Shown: one piece after another, positions 23,995-32,100 of the stretch | Position numbering within the stretch: position 1 is the first letter of the stretch | Layout: every line of letters begins with the position of its first letter | Assembly: GCF_031458255.1 (NCBI RefSeq) | Contig: NZ_JAVDYC010000001.1 | Coordinates: 2,427,001-2,491,000, forward strand | Length of the DNA: 64,000 bases | Origin: Catenuloplanes niger | Lineage (GTDB): Bacteria > Actinomycetota > Actinomycetes > Mycobacteriales > Micromonosporaceae | Reading direction: 5' to 3' | The notes under the pieces: generated by a model | Database searches by the model: none | What the model was told of the DNA's origin: nothing | The model's input: the letters and a program-made list of their open reading frames with translations, nothing else | Program-made: the position numbers and the translations under genes

Positions 23995-26115
23995 TCAGCC
24001 GGCCTCGGCGTAGGCGCGTCCGCCGTCCGTGAGCGACTTCGTGTTCGGGTCGTAGAGGCCGTTGCCGAAGTCGGCCTCGACCGGCAGCGAGAACCAGGCG
24101 TACCTCTCGACGTACGGCAGGCTCTCCATCATCGCGGTGGATCCGTCGATGAACGCGGCCTGCTGCGCGCCGCTCGGGAACTTCGGCGAGCCGGAGAAGT
24201 TGATCAGGCCGTACTCGGTGACCCAGATCGGCAGCTTGTACCGGTTGTAGACCGCCTTGATGTAGCCCTCCAGGTGACCGACCGCGGCCGGGCTGAAGTC
24301 CGATCCGTACCAGTGCAGCGCGATGAAGTCGACCTTGTAGCCCTTCGCCTTCGCACCGGCCATGAAGCGGTCCAGCCACCCACCGGCGGTGTCGCCGCCG
24401 TAGGCCACGGCCGGGCTGCCCAGCCGCATGCCGGTGGCCTGCAGCTGCGGCCACAGCTCCAGCGCCTGCTCCACCGTCATGTTCGCCTGCTCGCCGAGGT
24501 CCGGCTCGTTGAAGCCGAGCAGCGTCCGGCCGTTCGCCCTGGCCTGCGCGAGCGTGCCCGAGTTGACGGAGTCCCGGCCCCAGATCATCGGTACGAACTC
24601 GACGCCGGACGGCGCCTTCACCTGGTCCGGCCCGGATCCCCAGGTGTAGTACCAGGACGCGCCGACCGCGGTCATCCCCGGCCCGACGCCGGGCACCTGC
24701 CAGGTGCTGACGCCCTTCTTCGACGACGCCTCCACCACCGCGGGCGCGGCCGGCTTCGGCGCGGCCGAGGTCGCGGCCGGTGTCGGGCTCGCGCTGGGCG
24801 ACGGTGACGGACTCGGTGACGCGGACGGCGAGGGGGACGGACTCGCGCTCTCCGACGCGACCGGCAGCACCGCGGCGGGCGGCGGTTCCTGCGCGGCCGG
24901 CACCGGGTCCTCGCCGCCGGTGAGCGCGAACACGCCGCCTGCGGTGATCACCGCGGCGGTCGCGATCGCCGCGGCGATCGGCTTCAGACCCAGCAGACCA
25001 CCGAAAGCGGCCTTCGCGGGTACGGCCTGCGCGCCGGTCTGCCCGGCGGCGGCGAACTCGGGGCGGGCCAGCACGTGGGTGGCGGTGCCGCCCGGATCGA
25101 CGCCGACCGCGTCGAGGTGCGCGGTCGGCTCGCCGGATGGCGGCGCGTCGTAGTGGTGCCGCACGGTGTCGTACCCCGGCGCGGAGTCGTAACCGTGCGG
25201 GGTGTCGTAGGCCTGGGCGGAGTCGTAGCCCTGCGGGGTGTCGTAGCCCTGGGCGGTGTCGTAACCGTGCGCCGCGTCGTAACCGTGCGCGGCCTCGTGC
25301 GCCGCGGCCGCGCTGTGCAGCGCCGGCTCCAGCAGGTAGCCGGGGATCGGCACCAGCGCGAGCCCGGCCAGCAGCTTCTCCGCGTCGACCATCTCGTGCC
25401 AGGCGCGGGCGCACTGCTCGCACTCGCGCGTGTGCCGGGCGAACCGCTTGCGCCACACCGGCTCCGGGCGGCCGTCCCAGCCGATCGCCAGCAGCGTCAG
25501 GTCCGGGCAGGCCGGGTGCGCCCGGAACGCGCGGACCACCACGCGCGCCGCCTCCAGCTGCGCCTTCATCCGCTGCACGCGAACCGCGGTGTGCTGCTTG
25601 GTGAGCCCGAGCGCGGCCGAGACCTCGTCGCGGTCCAGCTCACCGGCGGCCTCCAGCCACCAGAGCGAGAGCAGCTCGCGGTCGTCCGGGTCGAGCCAGC
25701 GGGTGGCCTGCGCGACCTCCTGCCGCTGGCCGGAGAGGCCGAGCCGGACGATGGTCAGGTCGACGAAGTCGGCGCCCGGATCGGCCACGTCGTCCGGCGT
25801 GGCGTCCGCCGGGTAGCCGCGGGTGAGGTCGCGGTGCCGGTCGCGGACCAGCCGCATCGCGATCGCCACCACCCAGGACCGGAACGCGGCCGGGTCGCGC
25901 AGCTCCGGCAGGTTGTGCACGACGCGCAGCATCGTCTCCTGCACCACGTCGTCGACGTCGGCGTGCCCCTGCAGCGCCCGGCCGACGATGTTGTAGACGA
26001 GCGGCAGGTAGGCCGCGACGACACGGTCGAGCGCCGCCGCGTTTCCCGCCCGGGCCGCGTGCACGGTCGCCGGGTCGACGCCGCCCACGGGGCCCCTACC
26101 GTCTGGAGTCCACAT
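23995..26115 (-). CDS. Fusion of ECF sigma factor, zinc anti-sigma motif, membrane segment and GH128 hydrolase
   Basis: A 706-residue protein from ATG 26115 behind an AGGAGAGGG site. Residues 25-95 are sigma region 2 (DVDDVVQETMLRV, FRSWVVAIAMRLVRD) and 138-195 are region 4 (LDPDDRELLSLWWLEA, VSAALGLTKQHTAVRVQRMK). His228-x3-Cys232-x2-Cys235 is the zinc anti-sigma (HC2) motif. Residues 275-318 carry about seven GYDxxx repeats. A single membrane helix lies near 377-398, then a Ser/Pro linker (420-455). Residues 465-706 are a GH128-type catalytic core (LLGFNEPDLG with Glu537; WVTEYGLINF), a fold known from beta-1,3-glucanases. This suggests a membrane-tethered sigma factor with an extracellular glucan-acting or glucan-sensing domain. 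The frame is continuous. Confidence 0.85.
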   Translation of the reverse strand: MWTPDGRGPVGGVDPATVHAARAGNAAALDRVVAAYLPLVYNIVGRALQGHADVDDVVQETMLRVVHNLPELRDPAAFRSWVVAIAMRLVRDRHRDLTRGYPADATPDDVADPGADFVDLTIVRLGLSGQRQEVAQATRWLDPDDRELLSLWWLEAAGELDRDEVSAALGLTKQHTAVRVQRMKAQLEAARVVVRAFRAHPACPDLTLLAIGWDGRPEPVWRKRFARHTRECEQCARAWHEMVDAEKLLAGLALVPIPGYLLEPALHSAAAAHEAAHGYDAAHGYDTAQGYDTPQGYDSAQAYDTPHGYDSAPGYDTVRHHYDAPPSGEPTAHLDAVGVDPGGTATHVLARPEFAAAGQTGAQAVPAKAAFGGLLGLKPIAAAIATAAVITAGGVFALTGGEDPVPAAQEPPPAAVLPVASESASPSPSPSASPSPSPSPSASPTPAATSAAPKPAAPAVVEASSKKGVSTWQVPGVGPGMTAVGASWYYTWGSGPDQVKAPSGVEFVPMIWGRDSVNSGTLAQARANGRTLLGFNEPDLGEQANMTVEQALELWPQLQATGMRLGSPAVAYGGDTAGGWLDRFMAGAKAKGYKVDFIALHWYGSDFSPAAVGHLEGYIKAVYNRYKLPIWVTEYGLINFSGSPKFPSGAQQAAFIDGSTAMMESLPYVERYAWFSLPVEADFGNGLYDPNTKSLTDGGRAYAEAG

Positions 26116-26284
26116 CCCGCACCCTCTCCTCGGTTGGCCATCCTGACGCAACCCGACGGGTCTGACCAGGGCCGCGCAGACAGGAGACGGGTCACCCGGG
26201 CACCGATAACAGGAAACTGCCCGAGATTTTCCCGCGAAGGCCGCCCCCGAGCCCAGGGGCGGCCTCCGACCTGCGGGTTTTCCC

Positions 26285-28120
26285 TTACTTCCAGGACTCG
26301 CTGCGGATGGTCGCGCCACCCGCGCCGGTGGTGAACGTCCGGTTGCCGCCGGACTCCCACGTGACGGTCCCGTTCGCGTCCTTCTTGAGGTACTTGTACT
26401 CGATCGCGGTGTTCGGCGGCAGCGTCACGGTGCCGGACCAGACCGGGTAGCCGGCCGAGGACAGCGGCACCGCCGAGGCCGGGTTCCACCCGCCGAGCGC
26501 GGGCACGTTGCCGGCCACGAACACGTTCGTGCCCCAGGTGGTGGTCACGGTCGCGTTGAACGTCACCGCGACGTTCCCGGTCGGGTTCGGCGTCGGCGTG
26601 CCGGTGCCACCGCCGGACCGCGAGCCGGCGTGGATGGCGAACGCCCCGTTCGCCGGGATGGTCACGGTCGCGCTGCCGCCGGAGACGGTCACCGACGAGC
26701 CGGTGCAGCCACTGCCCGTCGCCCCGCCGGTGATCACGTCGCAGTAGACGCCGTCCGGCAGCCCGGTGCGGTAGGTCGCGGTCGACGCGCCGCCGGACGC
26801 GTTCAGCCCGAACCAGCCGAGCGCGCCGCGCCGGAACCCGATCACGTTGCTCGCGGTCGCGGTGAAGTCGGAGACCGTGGTGGCGGCCGCGGTCGCGTTG
26901 CGCCAGCCGACCATGCCCTTCACTCCGGTGGACCGGTGCAGGCACTGCCACTGACCGGTGCCGCAGTTCGCGTCCGTGACGAAGCCGTTTCCGTCCGCGG
27001 GCGGCGACGCGCCGGTGTTCGACGTGCTGAACGCGAACCCGTCGTAGACGAACGGCTGGCCGTACGGGTACGCCAGCAGGAAGTAGTTCGCCAGCGTGTA
27101 CCGCGCGCCGTCCTGGTAGCGCAGCGTCGTACCGTCCCGCTCCAGGTCGTGGTTGGTGATCATCGCGGCGGTTTGGTCGCTCGTCGCGTCCAGGCTCCAC
27201 GACGGGATGCCGGCCAGGTTGCTCAGCGTGCCGTTGACGAACTGGGTGCGCAGCCCCTGCGCGTAGGAGAAGCCGAGCACGTCGCCGTTCGAGGTGAACG
27301 CGGCCGGTTGCAGCTCCGGGTTGGTCGAGCCGGTGAAGATCTCCTGCGCGATGTACGGCGCCCGCCCCTCCGCCGTGGTCGGGTTCAGCAGCCCGCGGAT
27401 CGCGGTGAAGTCGGCGCGCGCGACGTGCTTGGCCGCGTCCACCCGGAAGCCGTCCACGCCCAGCCCGATCAGGTCGTTCAGGTAGGCGGCGATCTTCGAC
27501 CGTACCGTCGTGCTCTGGGTCTTCAGGTCCGAGAGCGACAGCAGCATGCAGTTCTGCACCTCGGCGACGTTGTTCCAGTCGTCGATCACCGCGTCCGCGT
27601 CCGCGCAGTAGCCGTCGTTCGCGTGGTGGAAGTCGTCGTAGCCGTACGGCACCGCCGGGTACGAGTAGCCGGACGGGTTGACCGTGGATCCGCCGTACGT
27701 GGTGGTCAGCGTGTTGTTCGCGCCGGCCGTGTGGTTGATGACCGCGTCCACGTAGACGCGCACGCCCGCGGTGTGGCAGGCGGTGACCATGGCGGCGAAC
27801 TCCGCGCGGGTGCCGAGCCGGCTGGTCAGCTTGTACGAGACCGGCTGGTACACCTCCCACCACGGGTGTGCGCCGCTGTCGCTGGTGGCCAGGCTGATCG
27901 ACTCGGCCGGCGGCGCGACCTGGACCGCGCCGTAGCCGGCCGGGCCGAGGTGGTCGCGGCAGGCGGCGCCGATCGAGCGCCAGTTCCACTCCCAGAGGTT
28001 CGCGGTGACGTCGCCGGTGTTCAGGGGGACGGCGGCGGCGCGGGCGTCGACCGTCACCCCGGCGAGGCCGGCCGCGGCCACCGCGACCGGTACGAGTGCT
28101 CGTGCGATGAGTTTCTTCAT
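26285..28120 (-). CDS. Secreted GH13 alpha-amylase with C-terminal starch-binding CBM20
   Basis: A 611-residue secreted enzyme. Residues 1-29 are a signal peptide (MKKLIARALVPVAVAAAG). The GH13 barrel shows region I DAVINH (125-130), region II GFRVDAAKH with nucleophile Asp228, the acid/base Glu260 (IAQEIF) and region IV TNHD (322-325). A beta-sandwich C domain ends near 500, followed by a short Gly/Thr/Pro linker and CBM20 (about 520-611, VTFNATVTTTWGTNVFVAGN). It resembles Streptomyces alpha-amylases of subfamily GH13_32. CTTGCAG-type boxes upstream suggest control by a MalR/Reg1-type repressor. Confidence 0.95.
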   Translation of the reverse strand: MKKLIARALVPVAVAAAGLAGVTVDARAAAVPLNTGDVTANLWEWNWRSIGAACRDHLGPAGYGAVQVAPPAESISLATSDSGAHPWWEVYQPVSYKLTSRLGTRAEFAAMVTACHTAGVRVYVDAVINHTAGANNTLTTTYGGSTVNPSGYSYPAVPYGYDDFHHANDGYCADADAVIDDWNNVAEVQNCMLLSLSDLKTQSTTVRSKIAAYLNDLIGLGVDGFRVDAAKHVARADFTAIRGLLNPTTAEGRAPYIAQEIFTGSTNPELQPAAFTSNGDVLGFSYAQGLRTQFVNGTLSNLAGIPSWSLDATSDQTAAMITNHDLERDGTTLRYQDGARYTLANYFLLAYPYGQPFVYDGFAFSTSNTGASPPADGNGFVTDANCGTGQWQCLHRSTGVKGMVGWRNATAAATTVSDFTATASNVIGFRRGALGWFGLNASGGASTATYRTGLPDGVYCDVITGGATGSGCTGSSVTVSGGSATVTIPANGAFAIHAGSRSGGGTGTPTPNPTGNVAVTFNATVTTTWGTNVFVAGNVPALGGWNPASAVPLSSAGYPVWSGTVTLPPNTAIEYKYLKKDANGTVTWESGGNRTFTTGAGGATIRSESWK

Positions 28121-28155
28121 GTCAGGACTTCCTGTCCACGAGACCGTTGAAACTT

Positions 28156-28187
28156 CTTGCAGCACCTTGCAAGGGGTTTCAGCAAGG
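28156..28187. promoter_or_regulatory. MalR/Reg1-type operator cluster upstream of the alpha-amylase
   Basis: CTTGCAG (28156-28162), CTTGCAAG (28166-28173) and the related AGCAAGG (28181-28187) lie 36-67 nt upstream of the amylase ATG. Directly repeated CTTGCAG motifs mark maltose and amylase promoters in Streptomyces, where the LacI-type protein MalR (Reg1) represses. No malR gene lies in the window, so the regulator would act from elsewhere. Confidence 0.6.
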
Positions 28188-28228
28188 TATCAAGCTGTTA
28201 CCGGCTCGTAAAGATGTCCATCCATACG

Positions 28229-28260
28229 AAAGGCCCCGCCGTGGGGACGGCGGGGCCTTT
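28229..28260. terminator. Strong terminator of the PTS operon
   Basis: A perfect 13-bp stem (AAAGGCCCCGCCG / CGGCGGGGCCTTT) with a 6-nt loop lies 14 nt after the ptsI stop, and the stem ends in TTT on both strands. It would stop PTS transcripts and shield the amylase promoter. Confidence 0.85.
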
Positions 28261-28274
28261 CTGGGGGGGTGGTG

Positions 28275-29915
28275 CTAGGAGACGAGCTTTCGGGCCTGAG
28301 CCGGGTCCTCCGCGTCGAGCACGGCGGCGGCCAGCCGCTCACACTCGGCCAGCGTGTGCGCGGCCAGCGACGCGCGGACCGCGGGCAGCGCACGGGCGGA
28401 CATGCTCAGGCTGGTGATCCCGAGACCGGCCAGCACCGGCGCGAGCGCCGGGTCGGACGCGGCCTCACCGCAGACGCCGACGGACTTGCCGGTCGCCTTG
28501 CCCGCGGCGCCACAGGCCGCGATGAGCTGCAGCAGCGCGGGCTGCCACGGGTCGAGCAGCTCGGCGAGCGTGCCGACCTGCCGGTCCGCGGCGAACGTGT
28601 ACTGGCTCAGGTCGTTGGTGCCGATGCTGAGGAAGTCGACCACGCCGAGCAGCTTCTCGGCCCGCAGCGCCGCGGCCGGCACCTCGATCATCACGCCGGC
28701 CTTGGGCAGCCCGGCCGCGTGCACCGCGGCCGCGAACTCCGCGGCCTCGGCGACGGTGGAGACCATCGGGGCCATCACCCACACGTCCGCGTCCGTCTGG
28801 ATCGCGGCCTGGGCGATCGCGGCCAGCTGCGTGGTGAGCACGTCCGGGCGCTGGCGGGCGATGCGCAGGCCGCGCACGCCGAGCGCCGGGTTCGGCTCGC
28901 CGTCCTGGTGCAGGAACGGCAGCGGCTTGTCCGCGCCCGCGTCCAGCGTGCGGATCACCACGCGGCGGCCCGCCATCGCGGCGAAGACCTCGCGGTACGC
29001 CGCGACCTGCTCGTCCAGGCCGGGCTCGCGGGTGCGGTCCAGGAACAGCAGCTCGGTGCGGAACAGCCCGACGCCCTCGGCATCGGCGGAGGCCGCGGCC
29101 GTGGCGTCCTTACCGCTGCCCACGTTCGCGAGCAGCGCGACCGCGTGGCCGTCGGAGGTCCGGCCCGGTCCCGACGAGTCCGCGATCGCCTTCGCGGCCT
29201 CGGACGCCTTCGCCCGGACGGCGTCGACCGCCTCGGCGGAGACCCCGGTCTCGACGACGCCGGTGGTGCCGTCCAGCGTGACCAGCGTGCCGTCCTCGAC
29301 GTCCAGGATGCCCTTGCAGGACACCACGGCCGGGAGCCCCAGCGCGCGGGCCAGGATCGCGGTGTGGCTGGTCGGGCCGCCGTCCGCGGTGATCAGGCCG
29401 ACGACCTGCTGCGGATCGAGATCCGCGGTGTCGGCCGGGGCCAGGTCGCGGGCGGCCAGCACGTACGGGTGGCCCGGCTGCGGCACGCCCGGCATCGGCC
29501 GGCCGAGGCAGACCGCGACCGCGCGGTTCCGCAGGTCGTCCAGGTCCGCGACGCGCTCGGCGAGGTAGCCGCCGGCCGCCTCGAACGCGGCCCGGTGGGT
29601 GGCGAACGCGGCGTCGATCGCGTGCACCGCGTCCGTACCGCCCTCGATGCCCTCCTGCACGGCCTCGCGCAGCATCGGGTCGTCCGCCATCATCGCCTCG
29701 GCGCGCAGCACCTCCGCGACCGTGGCGTCGGTGGCCCGGTCGGCCCGCCGGCCGAGGTCGGCGACGACCTCGGCCAGCGCGGCGAACGCCTTCTCCACCT
29801 CGGCCGCGGTGTCCGCGACCGGGGCCGGCTCGGGCAGCGCCGGTACGGCGGCGATCCGCAGCAGCGGACCGCCCGCCAGGCCCGCGCTGACCCCGATGCC
29901 GGTCAGCTCAGCCAT
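28275..29915 (-). CDS. ptsI: Phosphotransferase system enzyme I
   Basis: A 546-residue cytoplasmic protein, close to the usual length. It has the EI N-terminal domain, the active-site His motif GGPTSHTAILAR (phosphorylated by PEP), the PEP-utilising barrel with GVGLFRTELLFLDR, MIEVPAA and SIGTNDLSQYTFA, and the C-terminal Cys motif (SVGVCGEAASDP). It passes phosphate from PEP to HPr. Its ATG overlaps the end of ptsH by 8 nt, so EI and HPr are made together. It is the last gene of the mannitol-type PTS operon. Confidence 0.95.
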   Translation of the reverse strand: MAELTGIGVSAGLAGGPLLRIAAVPALPEPAPVADTAAEVEKAFAALAEVVADLGRRADRATDATVAEVLRAEAMMADDPMLREAVQEGIEGGTDAVHAIDAAFATHRAAFEAAGGYLAERVADLDDLRNRAVAVCLGRPMPGVPQPGHPYVLAARDLAPADTADLDPQQVVGLITADGGPTSHTAILARALGLPAVVSCKGILDVEDGTLVTLDGTTGVVETGVSAEAVDAVRAKASEAAKAIADSSGPGRTSDGHAVALLANVGSGKDATAAASADAEGVGLFRTELLFLDRTREPGLDEQVAAYREVFAAMAGRRVVIRTLDAGADKPLPFLHQDGEPNPALGVRGLRIARQRPDVLTTQLAAIAQAAIQTDADVWVMAPMVSTVAEAAEFAAAVHAAGLPKAGVMIEVPAAALRAEKLLGVVDFLSIGTNDLSQYTFAADRQVGTLAELLDPWQPALLQLIAACGAAGKATGKSVGVCGEAASDPALAPVLAGLGITSLSMSARALPAVRASLAAHTLAECERLAAAVLDAEDPAQARKLVS

Positions 29916-30192
29916 TGGCCGGCTCCTCGGCGTCGAGGTCGCGGGCGAGCAGGTCGGCGAGGCTGTCCAGCGCCTCGTCGGCCCCGTCGCCCTCGGCCGC
30001 GAGGACCACCTCGGTGCCCTTCTTGGCACCGAGCGAGAGGACGGAGAGCATGCTGTTCGCCGGGACGGCGCGCTTCTCCCCCACCTGGATCGTCACCTTG
30101 ACCGGCGCCGCGGCGGCGGCCTGGACGAAGAGCGCGGCCGGACGGGCGTGCAGGCCGCTCGCGGATCCGACGGTAACGGTGCGAGTAGGCAT
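29908..30192 (-). CDS. ptsH: Phosphocarrier protein HPr
   Basis: A 94-residue protein. The phosphorylated His15 lies in ASGLHARPA, and the HPr regulatory-serine region is ANSMLSVLSLGAKKG. It relays phosphate from enzyme I to EIIA. It lies 33 nt after the dehydrogenase gene and overlaps ptsI. The C-terminal tail is slightly longer than in E. coli HPr. Confidence 0.95.
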   Translation of the reverse strand: MPTRTVTVGSASGLHARPAALFVQAAAAAPVKVTIQVGEKRAVPANSMLSVLSLGAKKGTEVVLAAEGDGADEALDSLADLLARDLDAEEPANG

Positions 30193-30225
30193 CGGTGCCT
30201 CCTGTATGTCTAAGAAGTCAGCTGG

Positions 30226-31266
30226 TCAGGGCTCGATCGTGACCTTGATGGCCTCGCCGCGGGCGACGATGCCGAACGCGTCGATCGCGCCGTCCAGCGG
30301 CAACCGGTGCGTGATCAGGTCGGCGACCGGGACCGCGCCGGTGGCGATCAGGCGCAGCGCCTCCGCGTTGTGCGCCGGGCTGGAGCCGTTCGCGCCGACG
30401 ATGGTCAGCTCGCGGTAGTGCACCAGGTTGGAGTCGACCGTGACGGTGGGCTTGTCCTTCGGCAGACCGCCGAAGAAGCTGACCCGGCCCTGGCGGGCGA
30501 CCATCTGCAGCGCCTGCTCCTGGGCGGCGCCGGAGGCGGCGGCCGTGATGATCACGTCGGCGCCGCGGCCGTCCGTGGCGTCCAGCACCGCCTGGACCAC
30601 GTCGACCTCCTCGCCGGCGATCGCCAGGTCCGGCTTCACCAGGTCGGCGGCCATGTCCAGGCGGGCGCGGTTCAGGTCGACCAGGAAGACGCGGTTCGCG
30701 CCGCGCGCCTTGGCCAGGCGGACGTGCAGGCAGCCGATCGGGCCGGAGCCGACGACCACCACGTCGTCGCCCTCGCCCACCCGGGCCAGCTCCTGGCCGT
30801 TGAGCACGCAGGCCAGCGGCTCGGCCACGGACGCCTCGGCGAAGCTGACGCCCTCCGGGATGCGGTTGAGGCCGTTGACGGCCAGGACCTTCGCCGGTAC
30901 GACCATGAACTGCGCGAAGCCACCCTCGTAGTGGTAGCCCATCGACTCCTGGTTCGGGCAGATCGTCATCCGGCCGCGCTTGCACTCGTCGCACTTCCCG
31001 CACGGGATGGCGGCGATGACCTGCACCCGGTCGCCCTCGGCCCAGCCCTCGACGCCGTCACCCAGCGCGACGATCTCACCGGCGATCTCGTGGCCCATCA
31101 CCCGCGGCGGGTGGATGTGGTGGTGGCCGAACTTGGAGATCTTGACGTCGGTACCGCAGGTGGAACAGTTGCGCACCCGGATCTTGACCTCGCCCGGGCC
31201 GGCCTCCGGCTCCGGCATGTCCTCGAAGCGGACGTCACCGGGGGCGTGGAAACGCACGACCTTCAT
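30226..31266 (-). CDS. Zinc-dependent medium-chain dehydrogenase, probably polyol-phosphate oxidising
   Basis: A 346-residue MDR enzyme. The catalytic zinc site includes the Cys of NCSTCGTD and GHEIAGE; the structural zinc loop is CGKCDECKRGRMTIC with four Cys. The Rossmann motif is VVVGSGPIGCLHVRLA and the cofactor-selecting acidic residue is in VFLVDLNRARLD, pointing to NAD. It starts one base into the EIIA stop (TAATG). By context it should oxidise the incoming sugar-alcohol phosphate (for example mannitol 1-phosphate to fructose 6-phosphate), a job usually done by the unrelated MtlD, which is absent here. Confidence 0.85.
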   Translation of the reverse strand: MKVVRFHAPGDVRFEDMPEPEAGPGEVKIRVRNCSTCGTDVKISKFGHHHIHPPRVMGHEIAGEIVALGDGVEGWAEGDRVQVIAAIPCGKCDECKRGRMTICPNQESMGYHYEGGFAQFMVVPAKVLAVNGLNRIPEGVSFAEASVAEPLACVLNGQELARVGEGDDVVVVGSGPIGCLHVRLAKARGANRVFLVDLNRARLDMAADLVKPDLAIAGEEVDVVQAVLDATDGRGADVIITAAASGAAQEQALQMVARQGRVSFFGGLPKDKPTVTVDSNLVHYRELTIVGANGSSPAHNAEALRLIATGAVPVADLITHRLPLDGAIDAFGIVARGEAIKVTIEP

Positions 31267-31706
31267 TACTGGTCCCCTCCAACCGGCTTCAGCAGCCGGA
31301 GTACATCGTCGATTTCGGTGGCCTCGCGGAGTGCGCGGGCCTGGTCCGGGTCGAGAAGGATCTCGGCCAGCGCGGAGAGCAGCTCGACGTGCCCGTCGCC
31401 CTTGGCCGCGATCGCCACGCAGACGGAGACGGGGTTGCCGTCCCAGTCCACGGCCTCCGGGAAGCGCAGCACGGCCAGCGCGTCCCGGTTCACCAGTTCC
31501 TTGCCGCCGAGCGTGCCGTGCGGGATCGCCACACCCTCGCCGACGTACGTGGAGACGGACTGCTCACGGGCCAGCATCGTGTCGATGTAACCGGCCTCGG
31601 CCGCGCCGATCGCGACCAGCGTCTCGCCGCACAGGCGGATCGCCGCGTCCCGGTCGGCCGCGACCGCGTCGAGCCGGATGGCCCGCTCCTCCAGCAGCTC
31701 AGACAT
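31266..31706 (-). CDS. mtlF: PTS EIIA component, mannitol/fructose type
   Basis: A 146-residue protein from ATG 31706, where GGTGAGGA gives a ribosome site; a GTG at 31718 would extend it by four residues. The phosphorylated His63 lies in GVAIPHGT, typical of EIIA-Mtl/Fru, and VCVAIAAKGDGHVELLSAL is a family block. It receives phosphate from HPr and passes it to EIIB. It overlaps the EIIB gene by 8 nt and is coupled to the dehydrogenase. Confidence 0.92.
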   Translation of the reverse strand: MSELLEERAIRLDAVAADRDAAIRLCGETLVAIGAAEAGYIDTMLAREQSVSTYVGEGVAIPHGTLGGKELVNRDALAVLRFPEAVDWDGNPVSVCVAIAAKGDGHVELLSALAEILLDPDQARALREATEIDDVLRLLKPVGGDQ

Positions 31707-32007
31707 TGATGTCCTCACCGGTCTGGATCGCCTTGACGACCTTGGTGACGGCCGGGTCGCCCAGGAAGACCTGGAACGGCACGACCGGCTTGCCGGGCGC
31801 GCTGGCCCGCGCGCGGGCGGCCAGACCGCTGTGGCAGACCACCAGGTCGGCGTCGGCGGGGATCGAGTTCACCGGGGTGTGCTCGACGGTCACGCCGTTC
31901 TTCACCAGCTGCTTGCGCAGCGTGCTGGCGAGCATGACGCTGCTGCCCATGCCCGCGTCGCAGGCGACGACGAGCTTCTTGATGTCACTGCCGTTGATGG
32001 TTGCCAT
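31699..32007 (-). CDS. PTS EIIB component, mannitol type
   Basis: A 102-residue protein. The phosphorylated Cys16 lies in VVACDAGMGSSVM, the mannitol EIIB signature. In E. coli this domain is fused to EIIC in MtlA; here it is a separate gene. It follows EIIC after a 93-nt gap holding a strong hairpin, which could set the EIIB:EIIC ratio. Confidence 0.92.
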   Translation of the reverse strand: MATINGSDIKKLVVACDAGMGSSVMLASTLRKQLVKNGVTVEHTPVNSIPADADLVVCHSGLAARARASAPGKPVVPFQVFLGDPAVTKVVKAIQTGEDINV

Positions 32008-32039
32008 CGGTCAAGCCTTCCGATCGAAGTTCGTGGGAG

Positions 32040-32091
32040 CCACCGGCCCGCTCCCCGCTTCAATGCTCCGTCGCGGGGAGCGGGCCGGTGG
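32040..32091 (-). terminator. Perfect 19-bp intercistronic hairpin between EIIC and EIIB genes
   Basis: Arms 32040-32058 and 32073-32091 are exact complements over 19 bp with a 14-nt loop and lie between the EIIC stop and the EIIB start on the transcribed strand. Because the operon continues, it is more likely an attenuator, processing site or 3'-end stabiliser than a full stop. Confidence 0.7.
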
Positions 32092-32100
32092 TGTGAGCTG

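Noticed and set aside
30226-31266. Mannitol-1-phosphate 5-dehydrogenase (MtlD)
   Set aside because: The sequence is a zinc MDR enzyme with four structural cysteines; MtlD is a different long-chain dehydrogenase family.
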